31,304 nt of DNA from Rhodocyclaceae bacterium UBA1310 (GCA_002307175.1 DBTS01000124.1:1-31304); one strand, 5' to 3'; shown: positions 1-7,385, numbered from the stretch's first letter. Program-made: numbers and translations. The notes: a model not told the origin generated them from the letters alone.

Positions 1-22
1 CTACAGATCGTGAACAGCTTCT
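1..22. repeat. Right end of a palindromic repeat (partial copy)
   Basis: These 22 bases are identical to the last 22 bases of the window (31283-31304), which form the right arm of a 143-bp imperfect palindrome. Only the end of this copy is inside the window. The flanking base differs from anything visible on the other side, so it reads as a second copy of a dispersed element cut by the window edge. Confidence 0.8.
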
Positions 23-72
23 AAGCCGGATTTTTTGCCGGAAAACGGCGCGCCCGGCTCAAGCTCTCGGAG

Positions 73-102
73 CCAATACCGTTAAAGGACGGTGGGTATT
101 GG
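73..102. other. Inverted repeat upstream of motD
   Basis: CCAATACC at 73-80 is the exact reverse complement of GGTATTGG at 95-102, with a 14-base loop that itself contains CCGT...ACGG. It ends 24 bases before the motD start. It may be an operator or an RNA hairpin in the leader. No T-run follows, so it does not look like a terminator. The function is unknown. Confidence 0.45.
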
Positions 103-126
103 TGCCCATTATCTCGGGGCTTTTGC

Positions 127-1008
127 ATGGCACGTCGTCGCCGGCATGAGGAAGAATTCGAAAATCACGAACGCTGGATGGTGTCCTATGCGGACTTCGT
201 CACGCTCCTGTTCGCCTTTTTCGTGGTGATGTACGCGATCAGCTCGGTGAACGAGGGCAAGTATCGCGTGCTCTCTGATTCCATGGTGCAGGCCTTCCGC
301 AGCATCGACAATCAACCGGGCGCCACCGTGGTGACGCCTCCCAAATCGGTCGGTGCGCTGGTGACTCCGATTATCTCGCACCAGCCCAAAGCCAATCCCG
401 AACTGGAAGCCAAGCGTGCCGAGTACCGACAGCGCATGCGCGACATGGCCGAAGAGGTCAAACGCGTGCTTGCTCCGCTGGTGCGCGGTGGGCAGGTGCG
501 GATTACCGAGGGAATCCACGGCATCTCCATCGAAATCAATGCCAGTGCGCTATTTAGCCCCGGTGAGGCTCAACTGGGCGTGGAGGCGGTGCGCGCCTTG
601 CGCGCTGTGGCGGAGGTGATCGCCAAGGGGAGCTTCCCGATCAAGGTGGAAGGTCACACGGATACCTTGCCGATCAGTACGCCTTATTTTCCTTCCAACT
701 GGGAACTGTCTGCCGTGCGGGCATCTTCCGTGGTTCGCCTGTTTGTGGAGTCCGGTGTGGCGCCAGCGCGCCTGACGGCTGCGGGCTACGCCGATCAGCG
801 CCCGGTGGCAGATAACGGCACGGCAGAAGGGCGGGCGCGCAACCGCCGGGTCACGATCCTGATTGAGTCGATGTCCCCGGATCTCATGGATAGTCCGTCG
901 GTGACGACTGAAGTGGGAAGCAATTCATCGATGAAGAACGTCGATGGAGCCTTGGGAACACCGGAAAATATCCGTCTGGTTCCTTCGGCAAGCACATCTG
1001 CTCCGTGA
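127..1008 (+). CDS. motD: Flagellar motor stator protein MotD (MotB-like)
   Basis: This is the B-type subunit of the flagellar stator, an inner-membrane ion channel component that anchors to peptidoglycan. The 293-residue product has a short charged N-terminus, then one membrane segment at about residues 24-42. The Ser-Tyr-Ala-Asp-Phe motif puts the conserved ion-binding Asp at residue 23. A C-terminal OmpA-like peptidoglycan-binding domain (about 135-250) includes a Gly-His-Thr-Asp motif and ends in Arg-Ala-Arg-Asn-Arg-Arg. The segment after the membrane helix (Ser-Ser-Val-Asn-Glu-Gly-Lys-Tyr-Arg) is characteristic of MotD of the MotCD stator in pseudomonads and betaproteobacteria, as opposed to classical MotB. 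The usual partner gene motC would be expected directly upstream, but a repeat end lies there, so it is not visible. The ATG follows a weak G-rich ribosome site. Confidence 0.93.
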   Translation: MARRRRHEEEFENHERWMVSYADFVTLLFAFFVVMYAISSVNEGKYRVLSDSMVQAFRSIDNQPGATVVTPPKSVGALVTPIISHQPKANPELEAKRAEYRQRMRDMAEEVKRVLAPLVRGGQVRITEGIHGISIEINASALFSPGEAQLGVEAVRALRAVAEVIAKGSFPIKVEGHTDTLPISTPYFPSNWELSAVRASSVVRLFVESGVAPARLTAAGYADQRPVADNGTAEGRARNRRVTILIESMSPDLMDSPSVTTEVGSNSSMKNVDGALGTPENIRLVPSASTSAP

Positions 1009-1102
1009 AAAGCTGCCTGCGATCCGTGGGAAATTCCCCGGATGCGCAGCAGTAAACAGCGTATTCAGGCAAGCCTGATGCAGATGCGGTGTCTGGCGCA
1101 GG

Positions 1103-1108
1103 TATAAT
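1103..1108 (+). promoter_or_regulatory. Possible -10 element for the export operon
   Basis: A perfect TATAAT lies 45 bases upstream of the proposed GTG start of the outer-membrane channel gene, in the motD-exporter gap. No good -35 hexamer sits 16-18 bases upstream, so the promoter would be weak or activator-dependent, or the match is chance. Confidence 0.35.
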
Positions 1109-1152
1109 GCGGCAACCCGCAACCTGTGGTTCTTACCGTCCCGGATTTCCGC

Positions 1153-2547
1153 GTGCCACATACATTTGATTCCATTTCGCGCCGCATTGCCCTGGTGATT
1201 GCCGGTGTCATGCTTGCGGGATGCGCAACTCCTCCCGTTCCAGATCTCTCCGTGCGTACGCCGGAGGCCTGGTCGCAATCTCCGACGCCCGCCGCACCTC
1301 CCGCGCAGATGCAGGAGTGGTGGAAAGCCCTGCACGATCCGGCACTCGATGCCTTGGTCGGGGAGGCATTGAACAAGAATCTGGATATCGCGCAGGCAGC
1401 CAAACGTTTGCAGCGCGAACGTATCTTGGCGGGCCATGCCCGGGCGCATTTTCTGCCTGTGTTTTCAGCCGGGGCGCGCAGCCTGCAGGATCTGTCGACG
1501 GCAGACGATTATTTTCAGGCCAGTCTGGATATGGTCTGGGAACTCGGCTTGTTTGGTGCCGCTGAGAGCACCCGGCTGGCCGCCAACGCCGATCTGCATA
1601 CCGCCCAGGCGCGCGGGCAGGGCACGCGCGTGGCGGTGGTTGCCGCTGTGGTGCGCGCCTATCTGGAGCTGAAGACTGCGCGTTATCAGGCCAGTTTGTT
1701 TGCCAATATGCAGACGCTTGATGAGCAGGCCGACAAGCTCGCACAGGTGCGGCTGCGTGCGCATATCAACGAGGCCGATGAGCCTGTGCAGATCACCATG
1801 CGAGCCGCGCAGGCGCGTGCAGCACGGGCCCAGGCGCTGGAAGCGGCCGACACGGCGGCACTGTCACTGGCTGTGCTGCTGGGGCGTGAAACGCCTGATC
1901 CGGCTTGGGCCGAGGCGGCTGCGGAACCGACCGAGCCGGAATTTACCCTCAGTCAGCTTCCTGCCGATCTGCTGCGTACACGCCCTGATATCCAGGTGGC
2001 GGAGGCTGAAGTTCTGCGCGCTGCAGCAACGCTCGGGCTGGCACGCTCAGCGCTGTATCCGCGGTTTGCCTTGAGCGGAGCCTTCACCTATTCCTACAAC
2101 CTGACGCGCAGCTCTCATGTGTCGGGTGATAACACGCCTTCCTTCGGGCCGGTCATTGATATTCCACTGTGGGACTGGGGCTTGCGCCGGGCTCAGGTTG
2201 ATGCGGATGAGCAGGAGCTTGATGCGGCACTGCTGGGGTATCACAAGGCCGTGCTGGATGGCGTGGCGGAAGTGCAGGGCGCACTGGCTGCGCTGGCGCG
2301 CCAGCACGAGCGGGCCGCAGCGTATGAAGAGGTGCTGAAAGCCCGGCAGGCAGGCCAGCAATCCCAGGGTGTGCTGCTGAGTCAGGGGCTGAGCAGCCAG
2401 TTTGACGGCTTGGGCGGGCAGCGTGCGGTGCTTGAAGCACGGATTGAGCTGGCTTCCGCGAGAGCTGCCCAGGAGCAGGCTTTCGTTGCGCTCTACAAAG
2501 CGCTTGGCGGGGCTCCGTTGCCTCCGGCAGAGGCTATGAATCCATGA
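1153..2547 (+). CDS. NodT/TolC-family outer-membrane efflux lipoprotein
   Basis: This is the outer-membrane channel of an export system, predicted to be a lipid-anchored trimeric barrel with a periplasmic alpha-helical tunnel. From the GTG at 1153 the product has 464 residues. It has a signal peptide ending in the lipobox Leu-Ala-Gly-Cys (Cys24), a Trp-Trp-Lys-Ala-Leu-x-Asp-Pro segment typical of NodT-like channels, and two repeated TolC-type helical halves. Leu-Arg-Thr-Arg-Pro-Asp-Ile in the middle is the family's most conserved motif. An upstream in-frame GTG at 1126 would add nine residues before the signal peptide and is less likely. The gene opens a four-gene operon and overlaps the permease gene by four bases (ATGA). 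RND pumps also use such channels, but here the neighbours are ABC components. The substrate is unknown. Confidence 0.9.
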   Translation: MPHTFDSISRRIALVIAGVMLAGCATPPVPDLSVRTPEAWSQSPTPAAPPAQMQEWWKALHDPALDALVGEALNKNLDIAQAAKRLQRERILAGHARAHFLPVFSAGARSLQDLSTADDYFQASLDMVWELGLFGAAESTRLAANADLHTAQARGQGTRVAVVAAVVRAYLELKTARYQASLFANMQTLDEQADKLAQVRLRAHINEADEPVQITMRAAQARAARAQALEAADTAALSLAVLLGRETPDPAWAEAAAEPTEPEFTLSQLPADLLRTRPDIQVAEAEVLRAAATLGLARSALYPRFALSGAFTYSYNLTRSSHVSGDNTPSFGPVIDIPLWDWGLRRAQVDADEQELDAALLGYHKAVLDGVAEVQGALAALARQHERAAAYEEVLKARQAGQQSQGVLLSQGLSSQFDGLGGQRAVLEARIELASARAAQEQAFVALYKALGGAPLPPAEAMNP

Positions 2548-3680
2548 TTGCCCTTGCGCGGAAGACATTGGTCTATGAGTGGCGGCGCTTCGTGCCTGCC
2601 GTTCTTGCCGTGGGGTTTTCGGGTTTGCTGCTTGCCGTGCAGGCAGCTTTGGTGCTGGGGATTTTCGGGAGTGCAGCGCTGTATGTGACAGCTTCCTCGG
2701 CTGACTTATGGGCAGGTTATCCAGGCACGCAGAGTGTGAACTTCGGCCGCGCCATTGATCCCGGCGTGGAGATGCGTTTGCGCCTTGATCCCGAAATTGC
2801 GGCTGTTGAACCCTATCTTTGGGTGGATGGGGAGTGGAGTGCCGGCAGCGTTTCCAGCGGCAGTGTGTCGATCTATCTGTCGGGTATTTCGACGCGGCCT
2901 GATGCCCTGATGTTTGCGCAGGTGTTGCCGACAGCATTGCGGGATCGCCTGCGGGAGCCCGGTGCGGTGATCGTTGATCCGGTCGATCTCGACACGCTTA
3001 GCGTGGAAGTGGGGGGCCGCGCCTGGATCAATTCGCATGCCGTGCATGTGGTGGCGGTGGTGCCCGGGCTGCGCGGCCTGGGGGGTGTCAATGTGCTGGC
3101 TTCCCTGGATACGGCACGCCAGATCGGCGGGGCAGATGCCGCTGCCGGCAGCACCTATTACGTTGCGCGTACGGTTGGCACGGGCCGGGCAGAAGCTGTG
3201 CGTGCCCGCCTGATGGCCGGCAGGGGCAGCATGGGGCCGGTGGAGTTCTGGACCGCCCCTGAGTTTGCGCAACGCTCGCAATGGTACTGGTTGCTGGATA
3301 CGGGGGCCGGTGTGGCGGTGCTTTTCATGGCCTTGATCGTCTGTCTGGTCGGAGCCGTGATCACAAGTCAGTCTCTAGCCTCCGTGGTGGCCAATTCGGC
3401 ACGCGAGTACGCCATGCTTAATGCCCTGGGGGCGAGCCGCTGGGCGCTTGCCCGTGTGGTGGTGGAGCAGTCTTTCTGGATTGGTGGTTTGGGCCTGCTG
3501 CTGGCCCTTCTGGCGAGTTCGGGGCTGCTGCTGATTGCCGCAGCCTACCATGTGCCTGTCGCCATGACGTTGCTGGTGGCACTGGGTTGTGTGCTGCTGG
3601 TGGCGTGTCTGGTACTGTGTTCCGGGCTGGTGGCGGTGCGCGGTCTGATGCGTGCCGATCCCACGCTGTTGCTGCGTTAA
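2544..3680 (+). CDS. ABC exporter permease, FtsX/DevC-like
   Basis: This is the inner-membrane permease of an ABC-type exporter (378 residues). The architecture is that of FtsX/MacB/DevC permeases: one N-terminal membrane helix (about residues 14-45), a large extracytoplasmic domain of about 200 residues, then three C-terminal helices (about 255-280, 312-335 and 340-370). It lacks a fused ATPase, so it resembles DevC rather than MacB. The conserved cytoplasmic-facing segment with Glu-Tyr-Ala-Met-Leu-Asn-Ala-Leu-Gly-Ala lies between the second and third helices, as expected for coupling to the ATPase. Translation is probably coupled to the upstream channel gene through the ATGA overlap at 2544-2547. 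The ATPase gene follows after 15 bases. The family assignment is strong; the cargo cannot be read from sequence. Confidence 0.88.
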   Translation: MIALARKTLVYEWRRFVPAVLAVGFSGLLLAVQAALVLGIFGSAALYVTASSADLWAGYPGTQSVNFGRAIDPGVEMRLRLDPEIAAVEPYLWVDGEWSAGSVSSGSVSIYLSGISTRPDALMFAQVLPTALRDRLREPGAVIVDPVDLDTLSVEVGGRAWINSHAVHVVAVVPGLRGLGGVNVLASLDTARQIGGADAAAGSTYYVARTVGTGRAEAVRARLMAGRGSMGPVEFWTAPEFAQRSQWYWLLDTGAGVAVLFMALIVCLVGAVITSQSLASVVANSAREYAMLNALGASRWALARVVVEQSFWIGGLGLLLALLASSGLLLIAAAYHVPVAMTLLVALGCVLLVACLVLCSGLVAVRGLMRADPTLLLR

Positions 3681-3695
3681 AGGGAGGGAGAAGTG

Positions 3696-4454
3696 ATGTC
3701 TTCAGAAACTGCCACTGTGCAGAAAACTTCCGCAAATCCCAAACCGAGCCTGATGGCCGAAGGGCTGGACAAGGCCTTCATGTCTGGCAAGATTCGTGTC
3801 CAGGTATTGCAGTCGCTCGGCATCTCCATCTATCCCGGTGAGCTGACGCTGGTTGCCGGCCCCTCGGGGTGTGGCAAGAGTACGCTGATGTCGCTGCTGT
3901 CCGGCCTGCAGCGTCCCGATGCTGGGCATGTCTATGCCCTGGGGCAGGATATTTCGCACCTCGACCGGCGTGAGCTTGAACGCTTCCGGTTGCTCAATAC
4001 AGGCTTTGTGTTTCAGGGCTTCAATCTGTTTCCCGCCCTGACCGCGACTGAGCAGGTGCAACTGCCCCTGGGGTATATGGGGGTGGACGACAAACGTAGC
4101 GCAGATCGTGCGATGCGTGCGCTTGAAGAGGTGGGCATGGTTCATCGTGCCAACATGCGCCCCGCAGAACTTTCCGGGGGGGAGCGGCAGCGCGTGGCGA
4201 TTGCACGCGCCATCGTCAAGGAGCCGCCGCTGCTTTTTGCCGATGAACCCACCAGTGCGCTGGATGCTGAAAACGGCCAGCGCGTTATCGACATTCTGCA
4301 TCGCATTGCCGGCACCCACGGTGCCACGGTGCTTTGCGTCAGTCATGATCCACGTCTGATCCGTCACGCAGACCGTGTGCTTGAAATGGAGGACGGTGCC
4401 ATCCGCAGCGATCGTCGCTCTGGTACCCACGATTCCCAAGGAGTTTGCGCATGA
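3696..4454 (+). CDS. ABC exporter ATP-binding protein (LolD/MacB/DevA type)
   Basis: This cytoplasmic ATPase powers the adjacent FtsX-like permease. The 252-residue product carries a full ABC domain: Walker A Gly-Pro-Ser-Gly-Cys-Gly-Lys-Ser-Thr at 55-63, the Q-loop in Val-Phe-Gln-Gly-Phe-Asn-Leu, the signature Leu-Ser-Gly-Gly-Glu-Arg-Gln, Walker B Leu-Leu-Phe-Ala-Asp-Glu, and the switch His in Val-Ser-His-Asp. The Asn-Leu-Phe-Pro segment after the Q-loop is typical of the LolD/FtsE/MacB branch. The ATG at 3696 is preferred over the GTG at 3693 because the strong AGGGAGGGAG ribosome site (3681-3690) then sits about eight bases away. It overlaps the adaptor gene by four bases (ATGA at 4451-4454). 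All catalytic motifs are intact. Confidence 0.93.
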   Translation: MSSETATVQKTSANPKPSLMAEGLDKAFMSGKIRVQVLQSLGISIYPGELTLVAGPSGCGKSTLMSLLSGLQRPDAGHVYALGQDISHLDRRELERFRLLNTGFVFQGFNLFPALTATEQVQLPLGYMGVDDKRSADRAMRALEEVGMVHRANMRPAELSGGERQRVAIARAIVKEPPLLFADEPTSALDAENGQRVIDILHRIAGTHGATVLCVSHDPRLIRHADRVLEMEDGAIRSDRRSGTHDSQGVCA

Positions 4455-5362
4455 TTTCCCGCTCACAGGTGCTTTGGTGTTCTCTCTTGCTGTCGGCCGG
4501 CATTCCGCTTGCGGCTTGCCAGGACAGCCAGGGAAGTCCCGCCGCTGCAGCCTCGCCTGCCGCCCAGTCGGGGGCGCGTGAAGTGGCCATGGCACGTGGC
4601 AAGGTGGAGGTGCAGGGAGGGCTGATCGAAATTTCGGCGGCACAGGAAGGGGTGGTGCAGCAGCTCTCCGTCAGTGAAGGGCAGGCGGTGCAGCGCGGCC
4701 AGATACTCTTCCGTCTCGCCGGTGAATCTGCCGAGGCTGACGTGCAGGTGGCAGAGTCTGAATTGCGCCTGGCGCGGGCGCGCCAGAAGGCTCGAACCGA
4801 ACGCCTGCCTGCACTACGCCTTGCTGCAAAGCGGCTCGATGAGGCAGTGCGGCAGGGGGCAGCCCAGGCGCAACGTAGCGATGATGCGCAACAGGCCTTG
4901 CAGGAGGCTGAATCCGATGCCGCAGTGGCCGCCGCTGAAGTTGATGTGGCACAGGGGCATCTCAGGCAGGCCAAAGTGCGGCTGGCCCAGCTGGAAGTGC
5001 GGGCTCCAGAGAATGGTACGGTGGTGAGCCTGGGTGTTCAGCAAGGCTCCCGCGTGACGGCCAGTGGTGCCGCACTGGTGCTGTTACCGCAGCGCCCGCT
5101 GATTGTGCGTGCCGAAATCAACGAAACCTATCTGGCCGCGGTGCATGTGGGCATGCGGGCAAGCGTTGTTCCCGATATCGATGCGAATGCAGCACCACTG
5201 CCGGCTGCCCGCGTGGTGCGCGTGAGCCCGCTGTATGGCAACGGCCGCCTGCAGGAGGATTCACAGCGTGGCCCGGTGCGGGTCGTTGAATGTATTCTCG
5301 AATTCGAGAAAGCGCCACAGGCACGCGTTGGTGAAAACGTCAGGGTGAGTTTTCACGATTGA
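4451..5362 (+). CDS. HlyD-family periplasmic adaptor, predicted lipoprotein
   Basis: This membrane-fusion adaptor would link the ABC permease to the outer-membrane channel. The 303-residue product starts with a signal peptide ending in the lipobox Leu-Ala-Ala-Cys (Cys23). A biotinyl/lipoyl-like half follows (about 55-85, with Val-Ser-Glu-Gly-Gln-Ala-Val-Gln-Arg-Gly-Gln). Next come a long Ala/Glu/Gln-rich coiled-coil hairpin (about 90-180), the second lipoyl half (Val-Arg-Ala-Pro-Glu-Asn-Gly-Thr-Val), and a beta-barrel domain. ATG 4451 is chosen because AAGGAG (4438-4443) lies seven bases upstream and the start overlaps the ATPase stop. Most DevB/MacA-type adaptors have an N-terminal membrane helix; here a lipid anchor is predicted instead. 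It is the last gene of the exporter operon. Confidence 0.88.
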   Translation: MISRSQVLWCSLLLSAGIPLAACQDSQGSPAAAASPAAQSGAREVAMARGKVEVQGGLIEISAAQEGVVQQLSVSEGQAVQRGQILFRLAGESAEADVQVAESELRLARARQKARTERLPALRLAAKRLDEAVRQGAAQAQRSDDAQQALQEAESDAAVAAAEVDVAQGHLRQAKVRLAQLEVRAPENGTVVSLGVQQGSRVTASGAALVLLPQRPLIVRAEINETYLAAVHVGMRASVVPDIDANAAPLPAARVVRVSPLYGNGRLQEDSQRGPVRVVECILEFEKAPQARVGENVRVSFHD

Positions 5363-5450
5363 CTGGTGGGCGAAGACAGCATCTGCCGGGCAGGATAAAA
5401 CCGGGCCGGCAGAAAAAGGCGGAAAAGACCGAAAGGGCCGAAAAGGCCGG
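5363..5450. other. Purine-rich convergent spacer with short repeats and a weak hairpin
   Basis: This 88-bp gap between convergent genes is dominated by reiterated CCGAAAAGG-like and GGCGGAAAAG-like words (5409-5450). AACCGGGCC (5399-5407) can pair with GGCCGGTT (5445-5452) with one bulge. It may end transcription from both sides, but it is not a canonical terminator. Confidence 0.35.
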
Positions 5451-5933
5451 TTAGTAGCTGCCGAGCAGGCGTGATCCGGGGCGGGTGCGCGAGGCGCCAT
5501 CCGGTCCATACACCGTGGGCTGATCGCTATGCGCCATCAGGATGGCGAGTGCCTGATGGTTATGCGCCAGGCGTGCCGTGATGTGCTGGCCATTGGCCTG
5601 ATTCAGGTCGTGCGCCCTGGTGGCGGCAGCCAGGTAGCTGTTCCAGATCTGGTTGTCTGCGGCCCCCAGCAGGTTTTCAATACCTTCACGCGAGCGTGGC
5701 ATTCCGGCCTGTGCCAGGATAGCCGCCCGGCTGTCAGCAAGCTGCTGGAGCTGGCGAACGTAGCGGGTCTTCTGCCCGGCAAGGACAAATAGCGGTTGAA
5801 CATCCTGCCCAAGCAAGACGCGCTGCTCTTCCTCAAGGACGGCAGTAAATTCCTTGATCTGCTGCGTCTCCGCCACGAACAGTGCCAGCAGGCGCTGTCG
5901 CAGGGTATTGATGTCTACCGTAGTGGCCGTCAC
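5451..5933 (-). CDS. flgN: FlgN-family flagellar export chaperone
   Basis: This is a cytoplasmic chaperone expected to bind the hook-filament junction proteins FlgK and FlgL before export. The 160-residue product is almost entirely helical: an N-terminal stretch with repeated Leu/Gln heptads, and a C-terminal part with Asn-Gln and Gly-Pro-Asp-Gly motifs seen in betaproteobacterial FlgN. The length is typical. It starts with GTG and overlaps the flgM stop (GTGA across 5930-5933), so the two are translationally coupled and driven by the sigma-28 promoter upstream of flgM. Its clients FlgK and FlgL are not encoded in this window. Sequence conservation of FlgN is low, so the assignment leans on length, composition and linkage. 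Confidence 0.87.
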   Translation of the reverse strand: MTATTVDINTLRQRLLALFVAETQQIKEFTAVLEEEQRVLLGQDVQPLFVLAGQKTRYVRQLQQLADSRAAILAQAGMPRSREGIENLLGAADNQIWNSYLAAATRAHDLNQANGQHITARLAHNHQALAILMAHSDQPTVYGPDGASRTRPGSRLLGSY

Positions 5934-6238
5934 ACGCTTCCTGTCTGCGCCGACAACATGCTGCGGACGCTATCCAGCAAGCCGTCAGCAACCTTTTCCG
6001 GATCCACCTTGAACTGCCCTTGTGCAATGGCGGTCTTGATTTCTTCAACCTTGCCACTGTCGACAACCGGGGTGTCGGCAATTGCCTGTTCAAGTTGTTG
6101 CAGGTGACCGGAGAGCGTTGACAGCTGAACCTTTGAATCGCCCGACGTTCCTGAGTTGCTCTTGGCCTCTCTGGTCGAGCGGGTCTTGGTGTCACTGCTG
6201 ACAGACCCTGGAGATTTGATTGAATTATCGATTTTCAC
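5930..6238 (-). CDS. flgM: Anti-sigma-28 factor FlgM
   Basis: FlgM binds and inhibits the flagellar sigma factor FliA until the hook-basal body is complete, when it is exported. The 102-residue product starts Met-Lys-Ile-Asp-Asn-Ser. It has a Ser/Thr/Lys-rich disordered N-terminal half and the conserved helical C-terminal sigma-binding half (Val-Glu-Glu-Ile-Lys-x-Ala-Ile-Ala-x-Gly-x-Phe-x-Val-Asp-Pro-Glu-Lys-Val-Ala). The start codon is GTG with an AAGGGA ribosome site just upstream. It is transcribed from a near-consensus sigma-28 promoter (6318-6344), which gives FlgM feedback on its own sigma factor, and is coupled to flgN. Confidence 0.95.
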   Translation of the reverse strand: MKIDNSIKSPGSVSSDTKTRSTREAKSNSGTSGDSKVQLSTLSGHLQQLEQAIADTPVVDSGKVEEIKTAIAQGQFKVDPEKVADGLLDSVRSMLSAQTGSV

Positions 6239-6317
6239 AGCGTTTCCCTTCGGCTCAAGGCGTGGTTGTTCCCATCAAGCCATTTTTATGTGCAGCATTC
6301 GAGATGCCTTGAGTGGC

Positions 6318-6344
6318 TTATCGGAGTTGCCGGAGAAAACTTTA
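6318..6344 (-). promoter_or_regulatory. Sigma-28 (FliA) promoter of flgM-flgN
   Basis: Read on the minus strand, this is TAAAGTTT, 11 bases, then TCCGATAA. The FliA consensus is TAAAGTTT-N11-GCCGATAA, so only one position differs and the spacer is exact. It lies about 80 bases upstream of the flgM GTG in the flgA-flgM gap. flgM is a class-3 flagellar gene in many bacteria, which fits. Confidence 0.9.
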
Positions 6345-6397
6345 GGCGATTTTGAGGTAACTGACAACCGGTCTGCCCTGCACCCCCAGCGCCATGC

Positions 6398-7105
6398 TTA
6401 ATGACTGATTTCTACGACATTTCTGGCTCGAACTATTCCACTGACAATGTTGCCGCCGGGCATACGGATGCGGATTGTCTGGCCCTGCATACCGCTGGTG
6501 ATCGCCTGCCCTTCATTGCTCACCGAGAAACCTTCGCCACCGGACACCACCTTCACCGGCTGCCCCGCCTGAACGAGTGCCTCCTGGCGAAACAGCATGG
6601 CCCGTAGCGGGCGTTCTGGCGGGATGCTGGTCCGTGCCACGCGGCCTACAACCTGATCGGCGTCCACCAGCAGATCCGGGGCCTGGGCGGTCAGTTCCCC
6701 CTGAATGGCCTTGAAGTCTTCAGGCTGAACGGTTTGCCCCAGCGGAATTGCGCGTGCAGCGACCAAGTATGTCCCAGAAATGATGACGCGCGCGCGGGCA
6801 TAGAAAGAAAAACTGCCGCCCGCCACGCAGCGTACGCCCACCGAGACATTCCCCCAGGCTTGGGCACCTTGTGGCAGGAACGCCTGCCAGGCTTTGCACG
6901 CGGTGTATTTCTCGGTAGGGGGCAGGGCGCCGGTTTCCACGCGGGCCTGGCCCTTGTAGCCCGCAGTCTGCTTGAGCAGAAAGCCCTCGATAGCGCGATT
7001 GATGTCGCTGGTCATCGTGGTCGGCGCGCTTTGCGTGGTCTGTGCGAGCGACACGCCATTCAGGCAGGGGAATAACAGAAGACAGAAGACAGTAGTGGCA
7101 CGCAT
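6398..7105 (-). CDS. flgA: Flagellar P-ring assembly chaperone FlgA
   Basis: FlgA is a periplasmic chaperone that helps FlgI polymerise into the P ring. From the ATG at 7105 the product has 235 residues. It has a Sec signal peptide (hydrophobic Val-Phe-Cys-Leu-Leu-Leu-Phe core, likely cleavage after the Ser-Leu-Ala stretch), a first domain with two cysteines, and a C-terminal SAF-type domain. The latter shows Ala-Arg-Ala-Ile-Pro-Leu-Gly-Gln-Thr-Val and a final Gly-Gln-Thr-Ile-Arg-Ile-Arg-Met-Pro-Gly-Gly-Asn-Ile. The open frame extends 83 codons further upstream, but that extension is not protein-like and precedes the signal peptide. The gene is divergent from flgB, which lies 280 bp away. Confidence 0.93.
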   Translation of the reverse strand: MRATTVFCLLLFPCLNGVSLAQTTQSAPTTMTSDINRAIEGFLLKQTAGYKGQARVETGALPPTEKYTACKAWQAFLPQGAQAWGNVSVGVRCVAGGSFSFYARARVIISGTYLVAARAIPLGQTVQPEDFKAIQGELTAQAPDLLVDADQVVGRVARTSIPPERPLRAMLFRQEALVQAGQPVKVVSGGEGFSVSNEGQAITSGMQGQTIRIRMPGGNIVSGIVRARNVVEISH

Positions 7106-7169
7106 GGCTGACCGGATAAATCCAGGGGGTGTAGCCGCATTTAAGCATGGCGACGGGGCAGGGTTCAAA

Positions 7170-7219
7170 TTGCCGGCCTTTTGCCAACCGGCAAACATTG
7201 CCGTGGAAACCGGCGATGG
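7170..7219. promoter_or_regulatory. Inverted repeats and possible flgA sigma-54 site in the flgA-flgB gap
   Basis: TTGCCGG (7170-7176) and CCGGCAA (7188-7194) form a perfect 7-base inverted repeat. TTGCCG and CCGGCGA follow at once as a second, imperfect pair. On the minus strand, 7186-7171 reads TGGCAAA-AGGC-CGGCA, which keeps the GG and GC dinucleotides at the sigma-54 spacing but matches the rest of that consensus poorly. The repeats could be activator-binding sites shared by the divergent flagellar operons. Confidence 0.35.
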
Positions 7220-7289
7220 TCTGCAGGAATGCCGCCGCTTTTGCCGTCTTATCGGCGCCTGAAGCCCGCTGTTGGGCCTATACGATGCC

Positions 7290-7305
7290 TGGCATGGAAG
7301 CTGCA
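7290..7305 (+). promoter_or_regulatory. Sigma-54 promoter of the flgB operon
   Basis: The sequence TGGCATG-GAAG-CTGCA matches the RpoN consensus TGGCACG-N4-TTGCW at all but two positions. The invariant GG and GC have the required 10-base spacing. It lies about 80 bases upstream of the flgB start. RpoN with a FleQ/FlrC-type activator drives hook-basal-body operons in many polar flagellates, so class and location agree. Confidence 0.8.
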
Positions 7306-7385
7306 AAGAGGTTGTCGCACTGGCGTGCATAAGCAAGCCGAGGATGACGACCATGTTTGAAGAAATCTTGAGCGGAGTGGAAGAA

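Noticed and set aside
83..112. Possible sigma-28 promoter before motD (TAAAGGAC ... GCCCATTA)
   Set aside because: The spacer is 13 bases instead of 11 and both halves match the consensus poorly.
2047..2937. 296-codon minus-strand frame across the channel-permease junction
   Set aside because: It runs across the boundary of two coupled plus-strand genes, so it is a composition shadow.
3702..4643. 313-codon minus-strand frame opposite the ABC ATPase
   Set aside because: It mirrors the codons of an intact ABC ATPase with every catalytic motif; its translation has no recognisable domain.
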